DNA of 7,227 nucleotides from Alphaproteobacteria bacterium (GTDB lineage: Bacteria > Pseudomonadota > Alphaproteobacteria > Sphingomonadales > Sphingomonadaceae), in contig JAQGLH010000210.1 of assembly GCA_028293005.1 (NCBI GenBank), forward strand, positions 1 to 7,227, in the 5' to 3' direction. Below, one piece after another: positions 5,570 to 7,227 of the stretch. The position numbers and the translations under genes are program-made. How positions within the stretch are numbered: position 1 is the first letter of the stretch; each line of letters begins with the position of its first letter. The notes under the pieces are model-generated. The model saw nothing but the letters and a program-made list of their open reading frames with translations, searched no databases and was not told the origin of the DNA.

Positions 5570-5627
5570 GTCGAGCTGTGACATTTCTCTTTGCGATGCG
5601 AGCCAAGCACGAAACGATCGGCGGCGC

Positions 5628-7227
5628 CTAGAACTTCAGGCCGACCTCGACGCCGTAAAGCCGTCGTGCGCCGGGGGAGATGAACGAGCCGCCAAATTCG
5701 ATCGCCGGGACTGCCTCGTTGAGATATTTCTTATCGAGGAGATTGTTGGCGAACACGGTCATCTTCCAATTCTCGTTCTCGATGCCGGCGCGCAGGTCGA
5801 CCACGCCGTAGGCATCGCGCTGATTGACGTCATAGCGGGCGTCGCCGACGAAGCTGGGCAGCGCGAGCGCCGAGATCGGCAGCAGGCCGCTGAACAGGGT
5901 CGGCTTGGTCTGGTCCTGCACGGTGTGGAACCAGGTGGGCCCGGTGATCCGATAGTCGGCGCGCAGGAAGGCGTCGAACCGGTCGTTGAGCGGCAGCTTG
6001 ATCTGGCTGCCGAGGTTGATCGTATAATCGGCGGTATAGGGCGACTTGTTGCCGACCGTGTCCGGGCGCGACTTGTTCTTCTTGATCTTGGAATCGGTCA
6101 CGTTGAATGCGCCGAACACCGTCCAGCCCTCGACGATCTGAGCGTCGACGTTGAACTCCGCGCCCTTGATGTCGACCCGGTCGATGTTCGAGACGACGCG
6201 CAGCAGTCCGAAGCCGCCGACGAAGAATTCGAAGAACTGCATGTCGGTGATGCGCGTGTAATAGCCGGCGAGATTGTAGGTGACCGGCCCCATTCGTCCC
6301 TTGATGCCGGCTTCGAACGCGCTCGATTTTTCCTTCCTGAACCGGTCTTCGATCAGCACACCGGCGTTGATGAACGGGATCGTCGGATTGTTGAAATTCT
6401 GGTTCACGATCGCGGCCGAGCCCTGGTTGTTGAAGCCCCCCGATTTGAAGCCGATGCCCCAATTGGCGAAAAGGTTGGTGCGTGGCGCAACCTCCCAGCG
6501 GACGCTGACCTTGGGCTCGAGCTGCTTGAAGGTCGCTCGTTGCGGCTGGATCGGGCCGAATGCCTGGCCCGGGTTGATCGGCCCGCCGGTGAACGGATCG
6601 ATCGCGGTCGGCACCAGAGAACGCACCCGGCGGCGCTCAATGTCATAGCGTAGCGCCAAGCCGAGATTGAGCGCGTCGGTCGCGTCCCAGTCGGTCGCTG
6701 CGAAGACCGCATAGACATCGGTGTGAAAGCGGTCTGCGAACAGCTGCGAAGTCGGGTTGATCGATCCCGGCGGGTTGTAAAGCTGCTTGATCGCGCCTTG
6801 GCCGGTATCGCCGCCCAGGCTGACGCCGACGGTGCGGCTGATGTTCAGATAATAAGCGCCGAGCTGCCAGTTGAGCGCGCTATCGCCGCTGGAAACGAGG
6901 CGGATCTCGGCGCTGACGTCCTTCTGATTACGGCGCTGATATTGGATGCCGTCGCAAGTTGTGGTGGCATAGGCGCCGAACACCGAGCCGTTGGCCGGCG
7001 CGAAAATGAACGGCACCGGGATCTGGCCGATGAAGCCGGGGGGATTGAGCGGAAAGCCCGTCAGCCCGGCAGTCGAGGCGAAGCAGGCAGCGACGGTGGC
7101 CTGGCCGGCAGGCAAAGCGGCCGAGATGTAGCGGGCGAAATCGGCCGAGGTGCCGTCGGCGACGAGATCGTTCTTGATGTTGCTGTAGAGCGCCCAGGCG
7201 CTGAGCGCCACGGCACCAAAATCATGG
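5628..7227 (-). CDS. TonB-dependent outer-membrane receptor, C-terminal beta-barrel (partial, 5' end outside window)
   Basis: The frame is open to the right edge, so about 532 C-terminal residues are visible; the signal peptide, TonB box, plug and first barrel strands lie beyond the window. Typical barrel features are alternating aromatic/polar strands such as LNWQLGAYYLNISR, LNLGLALRYDIERR, TNLFANWGIGFKSGGFN, SSAFEAGIKGRMGPVTYNLA, and WTVFGAFNVTDSKIKKN; the domain ends with VDLRAGIENENWKMTVFANNLLDKKY and a final strand LYGVEVGLKF with a terminal Phe, as outer-membrane assembly requires. FKSGGFNNQ is commonly seen in sphingomonad-type receptors. It would import a substrate across the outer membrane using TonB-ExbBD energy. 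Its position upstream of the catabolic genes, same strand, suggests that its cargo is the compound they degrade or a related one, but no cargo can be read from the sequence. Confidence 0.92.
   Translation of the reverse strand, partial: HDFGAVALSAWALYSNIKNDLVADGTSADFARYISAALPAGQATVAACFASTAGLTGFPLNPPGFIGQIPVPFIFAPANGSVFGAYATTTCDGIQYQRRNQKDVSAEIRLVSSGDSALNWQLGAYYLNISRTVGVSLGGDTGQGAIKQLYNPPGSINPTSQLFADRFHTDVYAVFAATDWDATDALNLGLALRYDIERRRVRSLVPTAIDPFTGGPINPGQAFGPIQPQRATFKQLEPKVSVRWEVAPRTNLFANWGIGFKSGGFNNQGSAAIVNQNFNNPTIPFINAGVLIEDRFRKEKSSAFEAGIKGRMGPVTYNLAGYYTRITDMQFFEFFVGGFGLLRVVSNIDRVDIKGAEFNVDAQIVEGWTVFGAFNVTDSKIKKNKSRPDTVGNKSPYTADYTINLGSQIKLPLNDRFDAFLRADYRITGPTWFHTVQDQTKPTLFSGLLPISALALPSFVGDARYDVNQRDAYGVVDLRAGIENENWKMTVFANNLLDKKYLNEAVPAIEFGGSFISPGARRLYGVEVGLKF

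Noticed and set aside
5450..5584. N-terminal extension of amidase paralogue 2 from an upstream ATG
   Set aside because: The 45 extra residues are polar and unlike the family, the upstream ATG lacks a well-spaced ribosome binding site, and the extension would run through the hairpin. The internal ATG has a good site.
5517..6653. Open frame of 378 codons on the + strand
   Set aside because: Antisense to the TonB-dependent receptor barrel, with a low-complexity Arg/Asp/Val-rich translation typical of a shadow frame.
1..7227. CRISPR array, tRNA, rRNA, transposon ends or riboswitch
   Set aside because: No regularly spaced repeats, tRNA cloverleaf pattern, rRNA-like stretch, transposase frame or long terminal inverted repeats were seen by eye.

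Overview
This GC-rich window most likely comes from an alphaproteobacterium of the Sphingomonadaceae type. That is an inference from the TonB-dependent receptor beside catabolic genes, the AlkB/XylM-type hydroxylase and the general protein style; there is no rRNA or other marker gene to prove it. No tRNA, rRNA, CRISPR array, transposase or integrase was seen.

Layout. The left edge carries the C-terminal part of a membrane diiron hydroxylase of the AlkB/XylM class on the + strand (to 559). Everything else is on the - strand. Read in the direction of transcription, from right to left, it is: a TonB-dependent receptor cut by the right edge (5628 to 7227); a cysteine hydrolase of the isochorismatase / N-carbamoylsarcosine amidase type (4817-5449); a second, diverged paralogue of it (4087-4737); a NodB-fold protein of the PuuE-like or cyclic-imidase-like class (3149-4027); a decayed remnant of a third cysteine hydrolase (about 2939-3162); a gap of about 310 bases; an alpha/beta-hydrolase (1844-2626); and a luciferase-like flavin monooxygenase (681-1847). 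The last two share an ATGA stop/start overlap.

How the genes may work together. The set reads as a catabolic cluster for a nitrogen-containing compound: outer-membrane uptake (receptor), hydrolysis of cyclic amide or imide bonds (NodB-fold protein), amidases for linear amides or carbamoyl groups (two cysteine hydrolases), and a flavin monooxygenase with a serine hydrolase. The combination of luciferase-like monooxygenase, isochorismatase-fold amidase and alpha/beta-hydrolase has the same logic as the Rut pyrimidine pathway and partly that of nicotinate breakdown (NicD/NicF). The other members of those pathways are not in the window, and the substrate cannot be read from the sequence.

Main new observations: (1) the pseudogene remnant of a third cysteine hydrolase, recognisable by colinear similarity to the paralogue at 4817-5449, with its old ribosome binding site and start still visible; (2) a strong two-tier hairpin between the receptor and the first amidase; (3) a terminator-like hairpin between the two amidase paralogues; (4) corrected start sites for both amidases.
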